Shown here piece after piece: positions 28,341 to 38,112 of a stretch of DNA of 64,000 nucleotides. The notes below the pieces were generated by a model. It was not told the origin of the DNA and searched no databases. It saw only the letters and a list, made by a program, of their open reading frames with translations. Every line of letters begins with the position of its first letter. The first letter of the stretch is position 1. The position numbers were made by a program, and so were the translations under genes. Origin of the DNA: Paenibacillus bovis (GTDB taxonomy: Bacteria > Bacillota > Bacilli > Paenibacillales > Paenibacillaceae); NCBI RefSeq assembly GCF_001421015.2, contig NZ_CP013023.1, forward strand, positions 3,279,501 through 3,343,500, given 5' to 3'.

Positions 28341-29534
28341 TCAGGTTTGATAAACAGTCTGCTCCTCTAGTTGGGATGATTCCGGTTGGGTCAGTTTCCA
28401 GCCCAGTACGATAACTACGAATCCAACTGCAATAAGCAGATACAGAGTGGGTACAAAGCTGCCTGTGTAATCATACAGCAATCCAATCACAATCGGACCT
28501 ATTGCACCGATCATATAGCCGATCGCTTGGGTCATAGCTGACCAGGTGCTGGCTTCCATCGCTGAATTTGTTTTATCAATTGGTAGCAGCAGAGTGAGGG
28601 AGACCAGTCCGCCTCCGCCAATACCCAGGCACACACTTGCAACAATAGGCGTAATATCGGTAAAACATAATACCGCCAACCCGGCGATCTCACTCAAAGT
28701 GAAAAAGGTAATCCAGAATCGTCTGCCGGGAATAACTCTCAAAAGAACAGGCAGCAATAGAGTAGCAGGCAGTTGGGCAATCATGGATATAGTACCGATC
28801 ATCCCAGCATAGGAAGCAGCATATCCTTTTTCCTCGACAATTGCCGGTAGCCAGGCAGTAAAGCAATAAAACAGCAAAATAACAATACCTACAAACGACG
28901 TTAACAGCCAAGCCTGTTTATTTTGGAGTGGCAAAGAAGCTGGTTGGGTTTGAACGGTTTCTTGTTTGGCTGTATAAGGATGTCTGATTACTGTATACCA
29001 TAGTGGAATAGCTATAAGGGCGAGTACACACCAGAATCCCAGACCGATTTTCCAAGAGTCGTGAAACCAGTGCTGCAGCGGCGTAGTCATACCGATCGAT
29101 ATGGAAGCACCTACTACCATGGAGGTAGAGTAAACACCGATCATCGGCGCTACGCTTGTCGGAAAATACCGTTTAATAAATCCGGAGATTAACGGGCTTA
29201 CGATACCGATGCCGGCACCGATCAGTAGAGAAGTGAGCAGCAGATACCACGGCGAATTGGTGAAAAAACGCAAAAATGTAGCTATACCAATACACCCTAT
29301 AAAAAGAGTAATGATTTTCTCAGATTGGTATCGATGAGCAAGACGACCAGCGAACAGCGAGCAAAACCCGATACATAACAAAGGAATAGAAGTTAGCAGA
29401 CTGGCTGAGGTGGAACTCATCCCCAAATCTCTGGTTATCCCCTGCAAAACCGGACTAATCGAAGTAATTCCTGGTCTAAGATTGAATGCAGCCAGAATCA
29501 GTGCGCAAAGAAACAATGTGTAACGACTTGTCAT
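28341..29534 (-). CDS. CynX/NimT-type MFS transporter
   Basis: The product is 397 residues with about 12 hydrophobic segments. The N-terminus (FLCALILAAFNLRPGITSIS) carries the Asn-Leu-Arg-Pro motif typical of the CynX/NimT branch (cyanate and 2-nitroimidazole transporters), followed by GFCSLFAGRLAHRYQSEK. GAGGGTAT lies before the ATG. It is divergent from a LysR gene 104 bases away, matching the regulator-transporter pairing seen for cyn loci, but no cyanase gene is here, so the substrate is open. Confidence 0.88.
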   Translation of the reverse strand: MTSRYTLFLCALILAAFNLRPGITSISPVLQGITRDLGMSSTSASLLTSIPLLCIGFCSLFAGRLAHRYQSEKIITLFIGCIGIATFLRFFTNSPWYLLLTSLLIGAGIGIVSPLISGFIKRYFPTSVAPMIGVYSTSMVVGASISIGMTTPLQHWFHDSWKIGLGFWCVLALIAIPLWYTVIRHPYTAKQETVQTQPASLPLQNKQAWLLTSFVGIVILLFYCFTAWLPAIVEEKGYAASYAGMIGTISMIAQLPATLLLPVLLRVIPGRRFWITFFTLSEIAGLAVLCFTDITPIVASVCLGIGGGGLVSLTLLLPIDKTNSAMEASTWSAMTQAIGYMIGAIGPIVIGLLYDYTGSFVPTLYLLIAVGFVVIVLGWKLTQPESSQLEEQTVYQT

Positions 29535-29638
29535 ACGATAATACCCTCCATTACATTCTTGATGTAAGATTTCCTTTTATGTTACATTACATTTTACATA
29601 TGATAAAATGCATATTTGTTATAAAGGAGATATCAAAA
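29535..29638. promoter_or_regulatory. Divergent CynX-like/LysR control region
   Basis: The gap is dense in ATGTAA/TTACAT half-sites (between about 29550 and 29600), a repeated motif likely to be the LysR binding area. Both promoters must lie here. Confidence 0.45.
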
Positions 29639-30550
29639 ATGGTATGGAACGAAATGCAAATTCGACTGATCGTCAAAATTTCGGAAACTGGAAGCTTTAC
29701 CAAGGCCGGGGAAGAGCTGCATATGACCCAGCCAGCAGTGAGTCGTATTGTAGCGAGTGTAGAAAGTGAACTGGGCACAAAGCTGATCAAAAGAAATCGC
29801 AAAAATGGATTGGTATTCACCGAGGTTGGAGAGCAGATATTGATACTGTTTCGAAACGTATTGAGCGAGTTAAAAAAGGTGGATGAATTGATTGCGGCTG
29901 AACGAGGATTGGAGATTGGAAAGGTTCATGTTGGAGCATATCCGACAGCCTGTACACGATTTATTCCCAAGATTATACGTCTGATAGAGCAAAAGCATCC
30001 CGGTCTTGAAGTTCAGCTCTCCGAAGGCAGTGTCGATCAAGTCAAGGATTGGCTGCAAACAAGAGTTATTGATGTAGGCATTACTATTCCTCCCGATCAT
30101 GACTTTGATATTATTCCACTGATAAAAGATCAATTGATTGTTGTTATGTCTCTTAAGCATCCGCTTTATCAACAAGAATCGATTACTATTCCTGATTTGC
30201 AAAAAGAGCAGATTATTCTTGGACGAGGAGGATATGAAGCACAGGTGGATGCATTATTTAAAGAATATAATATCAAGCCCAACATACGATTTGTAGTCGA
30301 TCACCTGGATACCGCACTGAGCATGATACAAGAAGAGTTAGGCATTACTATTACAACCAAGGGAGCTATTTCTTCCTTGCCCGAACACATAGCTATCCGT
30401 GACCTGGAACCTTATATGTTCAGGAACATTAATATCGCTGTGCCGGATATAAAGGATATATCCAGAGCCACAAATGTCTTTATCGAGACGGCATGCACAC
30501 TTTTCGCTGATCAGCATGAAGATGCTGCGGCAGACAAAAGCCACTCGTAA
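29639..30550 (+). CDS. LysR-family transcriptional regulator
   Basis: The product is 303 residues from the ATG at 29639, which has AAAGGAG 9 bases upstream; the frame is open further upstream but without a ribosome site and across the promoter of the neighbour. The N-terminal HTH is clear (FTKAGEELHMTQPAVSRIVASVE), then the linker helix and an effector domain beginning GKVHVGAYPTACT. It resembles CynR-like regulators. Being divergent from the CynX/NimT-like transporter, it probably controls that gene. About 130 bases separate it from the UvrA-like gene, with no clear terminator between. Confidence 0.9.
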   Translation: MVWNEMQIRLIVKISETGSFTKAGEELHMTQPAVSRIVASVESELGTKLIKRNRKNGLVFTEVGEQILILFRNVLSELKKVDELIAAERGLEIGKVHVGAYPTACTRFIPKIIRLIEQKHPGLEVQLSEGSVDQVKDWLQTRVIDVGITIPPDHDFDIIPLIKDQLIVVMSLKHPLYQQESITIPDLQKEQIILGRGGYEAQVDALFKEYNIKPNIRFVVDHLDTALSMIQEELGITITTKGAISSLPEHIAIRDLEPYMFRNINIAVPDIKDISRATNVFIETACTLFADQHEDAAADKSHS

Positions 30551-30684
30551 AGCGGATTTAAAAAGACTGGAAGAGCTACGGTAGGTGTTTTGGCCAGACT
30601 GTCTGAAGTGATCTATACCAAAAACAGTAATTATTATGAATAACTCATATGACCAATACGACTGGAAAGCAGGGTGAGAAGAAC

Positions 30685-32976
30685 ATGACATCTAAAAGAA
30701 TGTACGACGCAATACAAATTGTAGGCGCATCCGAAAACAATCTAAAACATATTGATCTAACCATACCAAAGGAGCAGCTGGTCGTGTTCGTCGGCGTATC
30801 CGGTTCAGGCAAAAGCTCGCTGGCTTTTGATACGATTGCTGTAGAGAGCAGCAGGCAGTGGCAGGCTTCCTATCCTCTTTATTTAAGAAATAGAATGCCG
30901 CATTATGAGCGTCCTGCCGTAGAATATATTCAGAATCTGACGCCATCTATCGTGGTGGATCAAAAACCGCTGGGGACCAATACGCGTTCTACGGTAGGGA
31001 CGGCTACGGATGCAGCTCCATTAATCCGTCTGCTTTTCTCGCGTGTAGGAGAGCCAAGCGCAGGGGCAGCTACAGCGTATTCCTTTAACCATCCGCTGGG
31101 CATGTGTCCGATCTGTACCGGTCTTGGGGTACGTCTGGAACTGAATGAAGAGAGCCTGTTTGATCAGGAGAAAACGATTCAGGAAGGCGGAATCCAGTTC
31201 AGTCAATTTGCTGCCGGCTGGCAAAGCCGATTGTATCTGGACAACCCGTTTTTGGATTCCAACAAAAAGTTAAAAGACTTTAGTGATCAGGAGTGGTCGA
31301 TCCTTCGAGAAGGAACCGACCAACCACTGAAAATCGAGTTTATGTCCAATAATACCGGTCAATCGGACAGAGTGGACTATGAAGGAGTAATTCCGCGCTT
31401 TCACAGATTGTATCTGAACCGGGATATATCCAAGTTGAAAAAGAGTCTGCAGGATGAGATAGCATCGCATGTCGAGTCACGCCCTTGCTCTGCCTGTCAG
31501 GGCACAGGACTGAATCCCAATGCACTGGCATCCAGAATCAATGGTTATAATATTGCAGATTACTATGATATGCAGGCAAGCGAATTGTTGGCTGTCCTTC
31601 AAAATATCCATAATCCGGTAGGCGCTTCGATCGCCGGACAAATCGTTAATATTCTGGAACATATGGTTGAGGTGGGGCTCGGATACCTGACGCTGTCACG
31701 CAAAACGGATACACTTTCCGGAGGAGAAGTGCAGCGCCTGAAAATGATACGTCATCTGGGAAGTAATCTAAGCAACATTACGTATATTTTTGATGAACCT
31801 ACGGCCGGACTTCATCCCGACGATGCCAAGCGAATTGCTGCGTTACTGGTCAAGCTGCGAGACAAGCATAATCTGATCATTGTAGTGGAGCATAGTCGTA
31901 GCATGATCGAATTGGCAGATGAAGTTATCGAGCTGGGACCCAAAGCAGGCAATCGCGGCGGACAGCTGGTATTCCAGGGTTCGGTGGACTCACTCAAAAA
32001 GGCCGATACACAGACAGCACGGGCGCTGCGCGAGCCGGTGACTCCCAATTCGTCGCCTCGCTCATGGACCGATGAATTCCGGATCGATCATGCTACTGTT
32101 AATAATCTAAAAGGAATCTCCGTCTCTATACCTAAAGGAGTACTAACTGCTGTCAGCGGGGTAGCAGGCTCCGGCAAAAGCAGCTTGATTCGCAAAGAAT
32201 TCGTCTCCCGTTATCCGGAAGCCATCGTGATTGACCAGAAAGCGATCGGTACTTCATCCCGATCAACGCCAGCAACCTATACGGGCATCATGGATGAGAT
32301 ACGCAAACAATTCGCCAAAGAAAATGGGGTGGGTCCGGAGTGGTTCAGCTCCAATTCCAAAGGGGCATGTCCAGTATGTAAAGGCACAGGCGAAATCAAG
32401 CCAGAAGTAGCTTTTGCCGATGCCGTATCTATCGTTTGTGAAGAATGCAGAGGAGGACGCTTCAATCCCAAAGCATTGAGCTATAAATATTCGGGGAAAA
32501 ATATTCAAGAGGTACTAGCGCTTACTATTGAGCAGGCATTAACCTTTTTCTCGGAGAAGAAGATCATAACCCGGTTGAACAGCCTGCAGGAGGTGGGCCT
32601 TGGCTATATGACGCTCGGTCAGTCTACGAGTACCTTTTCCGGGGGAGAGAATCAGAGATTGAAACTGGCGAGCGAGATACACAAAAAAGGGAACATCTAC
32701 GTGCTGGATGAGCCGTCTACCGGACTGCATCATCATGATATCCAGCGGTTGATTACATTATTTGATCAGTTGGTCAACAAAGGCAATACGGTGATCATCG
32801 TAGAGCATCGCCTGGAGATGATCGCACTGGCTGATTGGGTCATCGATCTGGGACCTGGCGGCGGCCATGAAGGCGGACAAGTCGTATTCAGCGGAACGCC
32901 TGCAGATTTGATGAAGTGCGATGAATCGTTGACTGGGCAGTATCTCCGGGCATTGGTAGAGCAATCGAATGGCTAG
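30685..32976 (+). CDS. UvrA-like double ABC ATPase (drug-resistance type)
   Basis: The product is 763 residues, much shorter than true UvrA (about 940). It has two ABC cassettes: Walker A motifs GVSGSGKSS (about 36) and GVAGSGKSS (about 491), signatures LSGGEVQRL (about 345) and FSGGENQRL (about 651), Walker B with IFDEPTAGLHP (about 368) and VLDEPSTGLHHHD (about 673). Zinc-finger pairs CPICTG...CSACQG and CPVCKG...CEECRG are kept. The UvrB-binding region seems reduced. Such UvrA2/DrrC-like proteins occur beside antibiotic resistance genes and are thought to protect DNA from intercalating or alkylating compounds; that role here is inferred. The start is the ATG at 30685 after GTGAGAAG. Confidence 0.9.
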   Translation: MTSKRMYDAIQIVGASENNLKHIDLTIPKEQLVVFVGVSGSGKSSLAFDTIAVESSRQWQASYPLYLRNRMPHYERPAVEYIQNLTPSIVVDQKPLGTNTRSTVGTATDAAPLIRLLFSRVGEPSAGAATAYSFNHPLGMCPICTGLGVRLELNEESLFDQEKTIQEGGIQFSQFAAGWQSRLYLDNPFLDSNKKLKDFSDQEWSILREGTDQPLKIEFMSNNTGQSDRVDYEGVIPRFHRLYLNRDISKLKKSLQDEIASHVESRPCSACQGTGLNPNALASRINGYNIADYYDMQASELLAVLQNIHNPVGASIAGQIVNILEHMVEVGLGYLTLSRKTDTLSGGEVQRLKMIRHLGSNLSNITYIFDEPTAGLHPDDAKRIAALLVKLRDKHNLIIVVEHSRSMIELADEVIELGPKAGNRGGQLVFQGSVDSLKKADTQTARALREPVTPNSSPRSWTDEFRIDHATVNNLKGISVSIPKGVLTAVSGVAGSGKSSLIRKEFVSRYPEAIVIDQKAIGTSSRSTPATYTGIMDEIRKQFAKENGVGPEWFSSNSKGACPVCKGTGEIKPEVAFADAVSIVCEECRGGRFNPKALSYKYSGKNIQEVLALTIEQALTFFSEKKIITRLNSLQEVGLGYMTLGQSTSTFSGGENQRLKLASEIHKKGNIYVLDEPSTGLHHHDIQRLITLFDQLVNKGNTVIIVEHRLEMIALADWVIDLGPGGGHEGGQVVFSGTPADLMKCDESLTGQYLRALVEQSNG

Positions 32977-33076
32977 TTGGCTGGTAGCGGAGCATTTGTA
33001 AAAGAATAAATATTATTCAACTTTTCAAATCAAATATACTTCCATAAACTCTACGTATTCAAACAATTTTATGCAA

Positions 33077-33127
33077 GAAAACAAGGTGCAGCACGAGAAG
33101 GCGTTGCATCTTGTTTTCTTTTTATTT
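33077..33127 (+). terminator. Strong rho-independent terminator
   Basis: A 14-bp stem (33077-33090 with 33105-33118, one G-T pair) followed by a T-rich run ends the UvrA-like transcript. The base composition becomes strongly AT-rich after this point. Confidence 0.88.
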
Positions 33128-33223
33128 TGTGTAAACATGCTCACTCTTTTATAATTATATTTCAGTCTTATAAAATCAGAACTTTAAGAGTACAATTTTG
33201 GATATGTGGTAAAGCAGATGTAG

Positions 33224-33340
33224 AGATTATATAACCTCACTGCTACTCTTAAAGAAAATTACATAAGTGTATGTAAAGCTATGGATGAAATTAGAACAGA
33301 GCTGCTTACAAGTAAACTGATTTCGAAAAATCTGAGGTAA
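33224..33340 (+). pseudogene. Possible 3' remnant of a gene
   Basis: A 38-codon open stretch follows a TAG and ends at a TAA 18 bases before the Imm11-family start. Its sequence (for example KAMDEIRTELLTSKLISKN) reads like a helical protein end but has no start with a ribosome site except a weak ATG at 33281. In immunity loci the toxin gene normally lies directly upstream, so this may be a toxin tail left behind. No family match can be claimed. Confidence 0.25.
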
Positions 33341-33358
33341 CTAATTTAGGAGGTTAAA

Positions 33359-34189
33359 ATGAAAATCTGGAAATTAGAACATCATAAAGACAGTATTCAA
33401 TTAATGGCAGCCGATAATGATAAGTATTTACAATATGAATTTTATAATTTTAGAGGACAAGCGATGCCTATTGAATGGACACAATATCCATTAAAAACGT
33501 ATCGTAAAACCTATAAGTATCATAACTTTGCTATATACTTGCCCTATATCCCCGTTGTGAATGATAAAACCAAGGAAATTATAGAATCTCTTATTAAAGA
33601 TTTAGTAGAGTTTTTGCCAGCACAACATGAAAAACATCTTTTCTATTTAGTAAATGTTATTAATGTCTTCGATTGTATTGATCATACGCATTCTGTACCA
33701 AGTATTATTGATGATGGTGTTGTACAGAAATATGAAAAATTATATTTTGATGAAAAGCTGCTAACTAATACAGATAAACGCCATATTTTTAAGTTGCCAG
33801 GACAAGAAGCGAAGGGTGTTTATGTCTCGGATGAATTTCGATCTCTAATATTAGAGAATAAACTAAAAGGAATTAATTTTCTAGAAGTATGGAAGTCAGA
33901 GATAAATATTGAGGAAATAAAATCTCAAGAAAGCGAAACCCAATCGAAATTTAATTCTTATGTAGAAGAAATAAATAGCCAGCCAGGCATATGGTTAAAT
34001 TGGAACGAAGCTATAAAACTTCTATCCCAAGACAATGGAATAATTAGTAGAGATTGGAAGATTAAAAAAGATCAACGAGGAGAATTAATTATTGGAAGAC
34101 TAAAAGATGATCTCAATTATGAATTTTTTAGTCCCATTTATATACCGCCGATTTTGCTAGATTTAAATTGGAAAGAAGTAGAAAAATAA
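33359..34189 (+). CDS. Imm11-family (DUF1629) immunity protein, orphan
   Basis: The product is 276 residues. The first 190 look like the Imm11/DUF1629 family of polymorphic-toxin immunity proteins: MKIWKLEHHKDS at the start, a YLPYIPVVNDKTKEIIESL segment near residue 60, FYLVNVINVFDCIDHTHS near 95, KRHIFKLPGQEAKGVYVSDEF near 140 (over two strands) and GINFLEVWKSE near 172. The last 80 residues are an extra domain without recognised motifs. It is cytoplasmic, with no signal peptide. GGAGG lies 8 bases before the ATG. Codon use is AT-rich and unlike the flanks. No toxin gene is intact next to it, so it is an orphan immunity gene on an island, a pattern consistent with protection against toxins of competitors. 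Confidence 0.72.
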   Translation: MKIWKLEHHKDSIQLMAADNDKYLQYEFYNFRGQAMPIEWTQYPLKTYRKTYKYHNFAIYLPYIPVVNDKTKEIIESLIKDLVEFLPAQHEKHLFYLVNVINVFDCIDHTHSVPSIIDDGVVQKYEKLYFDEKLLTNTDKRHIFKLPGQEAKGVYVSDEFRSLILENKLKGINFLEVWKSEINIEEIKSQESETQSKFNSYVEEINSQPGIWLNWNEAIKLLSQDNGIISRDWKIKKDQRGELIIGRLKDDLNYEFFSPIYIPPILLDLNWKEVEK

Positions 34190-34663
34190 CAATCTGTAAT
34201 TATATATAATTAAGTGGGAGTTTCTTTGAAGACGGAGATTATGATACACGAAATGTGCCCAAAATAAATCTGGACAGCAAAATTACTATATGATCTGTCC
34301 AAAGTGACTAGTTATTAAAAACAATCCTAGAAAAGGGGAAGGAGAACATAAAGATCAGATGTATTACATTCCTGGCCGGTTCAATCGTCCTGCATTTATT
34401 TTTTTATAGAGTTTAACATCGGGTATGCAAAAAGGATTCAGTTTATCTTGAGTAGACGATGACTTTTTAGATTCAATTGAAAATATATAGTTAAGAATGT
34501 ACAAGACAATATGACTGCATAGAAATTGAAGTAGTGAAAGCAGATCAAATTCTGCAATAGTAAGTAAAATAAAATAGGATATATACATATGTACAAAATA
34601 CAATGTAATATTTAGTAGATTTATTTCTAAATATCCATTATTATAGCTTTCAAGAAACATAAT
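34190..34663. other. AT-rich non-coding stretch before the recombinase genes
   Basis: No convincing gene is seen in 474 bases. An inverted repeat TGGACAG/CTGTCCA spans about 34272-34302. A good ribosome-site-like AAGGAG (about 34338) precedes a short open stretch in a signal-peptide-like frame that lacks a normal start codon and ends at about 34412. It could be the cut start of a gene. The left end of the mobile element probably lies in this stretch but could not be located. Confidence 0.4.
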
Positions 34664-36013
34664 ATGTCACATCATATAAGAGGGGGAAGTAAAATACCCA
34701 AGTCGTACTATCATTTATTTAAGCCTGAGGAAGTTGAAAGTAAATATTCACTCATTTCTTTCTATAAACACCAGCCATTTATTCCTCTAACAGAGTTTTA
34801 TCACTACCAAATCAATAAGATGAGTAGAAAAACAGTAATATCATATGTAAAACAGATTGAACGATTTTTAGAATGGCTTGACGCTGAGAGTAGTATTAAT
34901 CCTAAGGTTTTTTGGAGTGACGAACCTCATAAAGTACGTTTTAAAATCGAGTTATTTTTAGTTCAAAATATGAATTGTAAAATTAGAAGTAGAGATCATT
35001 ATCAAGTTATTACCTTAGCTAATAAAAACTCCTCATCGATCAATCATTTCCTTGCCGCTATTAAAGCTTACTACAGATCAATGATTTATTTACGAATGTA
35101 TTACCACAATAATCCTTTAATTGACGAAAAATATGAATTAAAGAAGCTAATCCCTAAAAGTCAGCGTGAAGGGAGACCACGTCTTTCAAAAGAAGCTGGT
35201 ACGGAAGAACCTTACTCGAAATCATTTCGGGAACAGTCTGATTCATATTTTAAACTTAGTGGACAGGAATGGATTCCTGTAACAATAGCTGATATTGATC
35301 TTCCTCTGAAAATGTATAGAGCCGCTGAAGAGCTAAATTGTGGACTAAGAGATATAGTTATAGTACGACTTTTGTTTGAAACAGGTGCTAGAATTAATGA
35401 GATTCTGGAATTGATTTTTAAAGATTATAATAATCGGACAAGTCTTTATGAGATGAGTACCTTAAATAAAGGTAGTTACGGTAAAAGAATAAAATATATA
35501 CGTTTTAGCTCTGACACCTTAAAACTGCTAAAAAAATATGTGCGAGAAGATCGTAGGCTACATTCTAAAAATCAAAACACGTTTAAAAATATCGAAGAGA
35601 ACGAGATGCTTTTTTTAACTCGTCAAGGAAAACCATACAACTACAATGCATTTTATTATAACTGGAATAAGATAGTCGAGCATCTAGGATTAAAAATGAA
35701 TCCGCATAAAGCAAGGCATTGGTTTGTAACAAACATGATGCGTTGTATTTATGAATCGACAGAAAATAAACAAGAAGTAGAACTCAAAAAGAAAGAGCTA
35801 ATTCAGTATATGAAATGGAAAGATGCTAAGACGATAGATGCATATGAGCACTTTTTTAATGAAGCAAGATTTCGAGATATGCATATTCAAATGTTAGATA
35901 CTATGTTTCACGCTGAACCGTTATCTATATTACAGAAGAAAACGGTTGAAGTTGATAGTTTTAATATCGAAGATAGCTGGATAGCAGAATTTATAGAGGG
36001 GATGGAAAATTAA
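34664..36013 (+). CDS. tnpA: Tyrosine recombinase, TnpA-like
   Basis: The product is 449 residues. The first 200 form an SAM-like DNA-binding part (KTVISYVKQIERFLEWLDAE), the rest the catalytic domain of tyrosine recombinases. Catalytic residues are present: Arg243 in ETGARINEIL, the Lys in the beta-hairpin GSYGKRIKYI, His348 and Arg351 in PHKARHW, a Trp in YMKWKD and the nucleophile Tyr394 in DAYEHF. The overall type is that of Tn554 TnpA. The ATG has no strong ribosome site, and other starts are possible a little downstream. It overlaps the next gene at TAATG. Confidence 0.82.
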   Translation: MSHHIRGGSKIPKSYYHLFKPEEVESKYSLISFYKHQPFIPLTEFYHYQINKMSRKTVISYVKQIERFLEWLDAESSINPKVFWSDEPHKVRFKIELFLVQNMNCKIRSRDHYQVITLANKNSSSINHFLAAIKAYYRSMIYLRMYYHNNPLIDEKYELKKLIPKSQREGRPRLSKEAGTEEPYSKSFREQSDSYFKLSGQEWIPVTIADIDLPLKMYRAAEELNCGLRDIVIVRLLFETGARINEILELIFKDYNNRTSLYEMSTLNKGSYGKRIKYIRFSSDTLKLLKKYVREDRRLHSKNQNTFKNIEENEMLFLTRQGKPYNYNAFYYNWNKIVEHLGLKMNPHKARHWFVTNMMRCIYESTENKQEVELKKKELIQYMKWKDAKTIDAYEHFFNEARFRDMHIQMLDTMFHAEPLSILQKKTVEVDSFNIEDSWIAEFIEGMEN

Positions 36014-38112
36014 TGAGCCAAGATATAACTCAATTTGAATGGTATCAAATGTTAAATGGAAAAGTTTCTCCTGATATATTGTACTTAAAAAATTCCTCTA
36101 ACAATTATTTGTGGAATGAAGTTCATCTCCTTAACATTAAGTATCTGACAAAAAATGTAGTGAGATTCCCCTGGGTCAATCATTTTGCTCTTGCAGTGCT
36201 TAGTACGACTAATCGGAAATTAAATCCAATTTCTATTAATAATATGATTTCTTCTTTACATGCAAGATTTAGGGATGTATTTGAAGCTTACGAGTTGAAG
36301 GCGGTTAAGGAATTACGCGATCATCACATTATTGGGTTAATTAATTCTGAAATTTGCATTACTTTAACTGATAGACAAAGAAGCAACTTTGTTTCTCATT
36401 ACAAAACGTTTTACTATAATATTTCCAAATGGATTCGCGAAAAGCTTACCGAAGAGGAACTCCAAAATATATCTTCATATATATTGCCCGAATTCGCTTT
36501 TGATCATAATGATTTTAAAGTTAGACAACAAGCAATCGATAAAGCTCATAAGAAAAGGAAAGATCAAACTTCAGCTGTAGCTCCTTTATTGCCTTCAATT
36601 AGAGCGTAAAGCCATTTTCGATGGAATCAAATCAAGCGCCTGCGTGAAATCACGATTAAAATGATTAAAAAAGTCGAGAGTGGTTTAGAAACATTACCGT
36701 TGAGTTTTAGCTATACAGAAAGTGAATTTTTAAATGAGAAATTGTATTTCACATTGCATCGTAATATGGGGTTAAAGAAATTAAATAGAACTGAAGAAGA
36801 GATAGTAGATACAAATTATTATTACATTGAATTTATTAAAGCTGAAAGCCTAATAGATAACTCTCAGGGAGACGGTTTGTGGTTTTTTGAGATTATTCAA
36901 AATCGCTTTCTAGGCGCCTGGTCTAATTTATGCAGTCCAGAAAGAAAAAAAGAAGGGGAGCTATTCTTTGAAAGTAGAGGTTATGACCTTCTAGAATCTA
37001 TGCATCCTTTTCAATCAAGAAATAAAGGAGTATTAACGCAAGGATTTCAACTAACTAGACAAAATAATTTTTTCAAAATGTTCAAAAAAAGTAGCTTTTT
37101 AATTAATGTCGAACCAATTTATATAGCGTGCATGTTTGCTATGTTCGCTATCGACGTTCAATGCTCCTCAGGAGCAAGATTAAATGAACTACTACAAATT
37201 AGTTACGATAAAGAGTGTTGCATAATCATTGAAGATAAAGGTATTGTACCAACTAAAAAAAGTTATATTTTTCGATTGATACCAAAAGGAAGAATAATAG
37301 AAGAAAACTACTATATGCCAGAAAATATATTTAAATCGCTAGCTTTTATTATTGAAGAATTAAAAAACCATTACAGTTCAAAAAATTTACCAATCGTTTC
37401 GTATAGTGTTACTGCAAGAAAAGAGTTGATTAAGGATAAAAAGTTTGTATTTCAATATGAGGGATCTCATATTAATCACTTTACACTCAATGCTATCATT
37501 CGATTTTTGACGCATGGACTTTCAATTGAAACGCAAGAAGGAAAACCAGTCATTCTAACCACTCATCTGCTACGGCATGCTTTTGCTACGCATGCTGCAC
37601 AAACAGAAAAGTTACCTATCGATATTATTCGCCGAGTACTTCATCAAAGAGATGAATCTGTAACTGAGTACTATTCTGCTCCCACTGGGCAACAAGGTAG
37701 CTCCTTACTTGATACCATGCATGAAAACTGGGCTTCTTATATAGATATTCAAAAAGAAGTTGTTCGCGGTCCTGAAGAACTGCAAGAAATATATCAAGAA
37801 TATAAAGAGAAAGTGGGTACTGTATCTAAAGTGATTGGGGGAGTTTGTACGCTCGATGGTGTCTGTCCTGTTAAAATGGCTTGTATAGGATGTGCGGCTA
37901 AAGTTCCTTTACCAGAAAGTAAACACGAAATCGAAGAGGCACATGATTGGGCAGAAGTAAGTAAAGAAAGATTTAATAATCTAGGTTGGGTAATGGCAGT
38001 ACGTCAATTAAAGACTTATCAAAAAAACGCTAAAATTGAACTCAAAGAAATCAGTCTTATTGAACGATTTGAAAAGGATGAGTATTATGAACCAAATATC
38101 GAAGTTAAATAG
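36013..38112 (+). pseudogene. tnpB: TnpB-like tyrosine recombinase split by an in-frame stop
   Basis: One reading frame runs from the ATG at 36013 to the TAA at 38110, broken only by a TAA at 36607-36609. The first part is 198 residues; 17 sense codons follow the stop before the next ATG (36661), which has no ribosome site; the rest is 483 residues. Joined, the protein is about 699 residues, close to Tn554 TnpB (630). The stretch around the stop (AVAPLLPSIRA, stop, SHFRWNQIKRLREI) reads as continuous protein. Catalytic residues lie in the second part: Arg173, His302, Arg305, His328 and Tyr338 of the 36661 numbering. A C-terminal Cys cluster (CTLDGVCPVKMACIGC) is typical. Alternatives are a sequencing error, stop read-through, or two real proteins. 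Confidence 0.75.

Noticed and set aside
29486..29638. Longer start for the second LysR gene, about 50 codons upstream
   Set aside because: The extension crosses the promoter region and the start of the divergent transporter, and has no ribosome site; the ATG at 29639 has AAAGGAG.
34357..34362. GATGTA as the Tn554-type insertion core at the left end
   Set aside because: A six-base match is expected by chance, and no matching copy was found at a plausible right end.
34364..34660. Minus-strand 98-residue hydrophobic frame before tnpA
   Set aside because: No ribosome site, antisense to the tnpA leader, hydrophobicity explained by the AT-rich composition.
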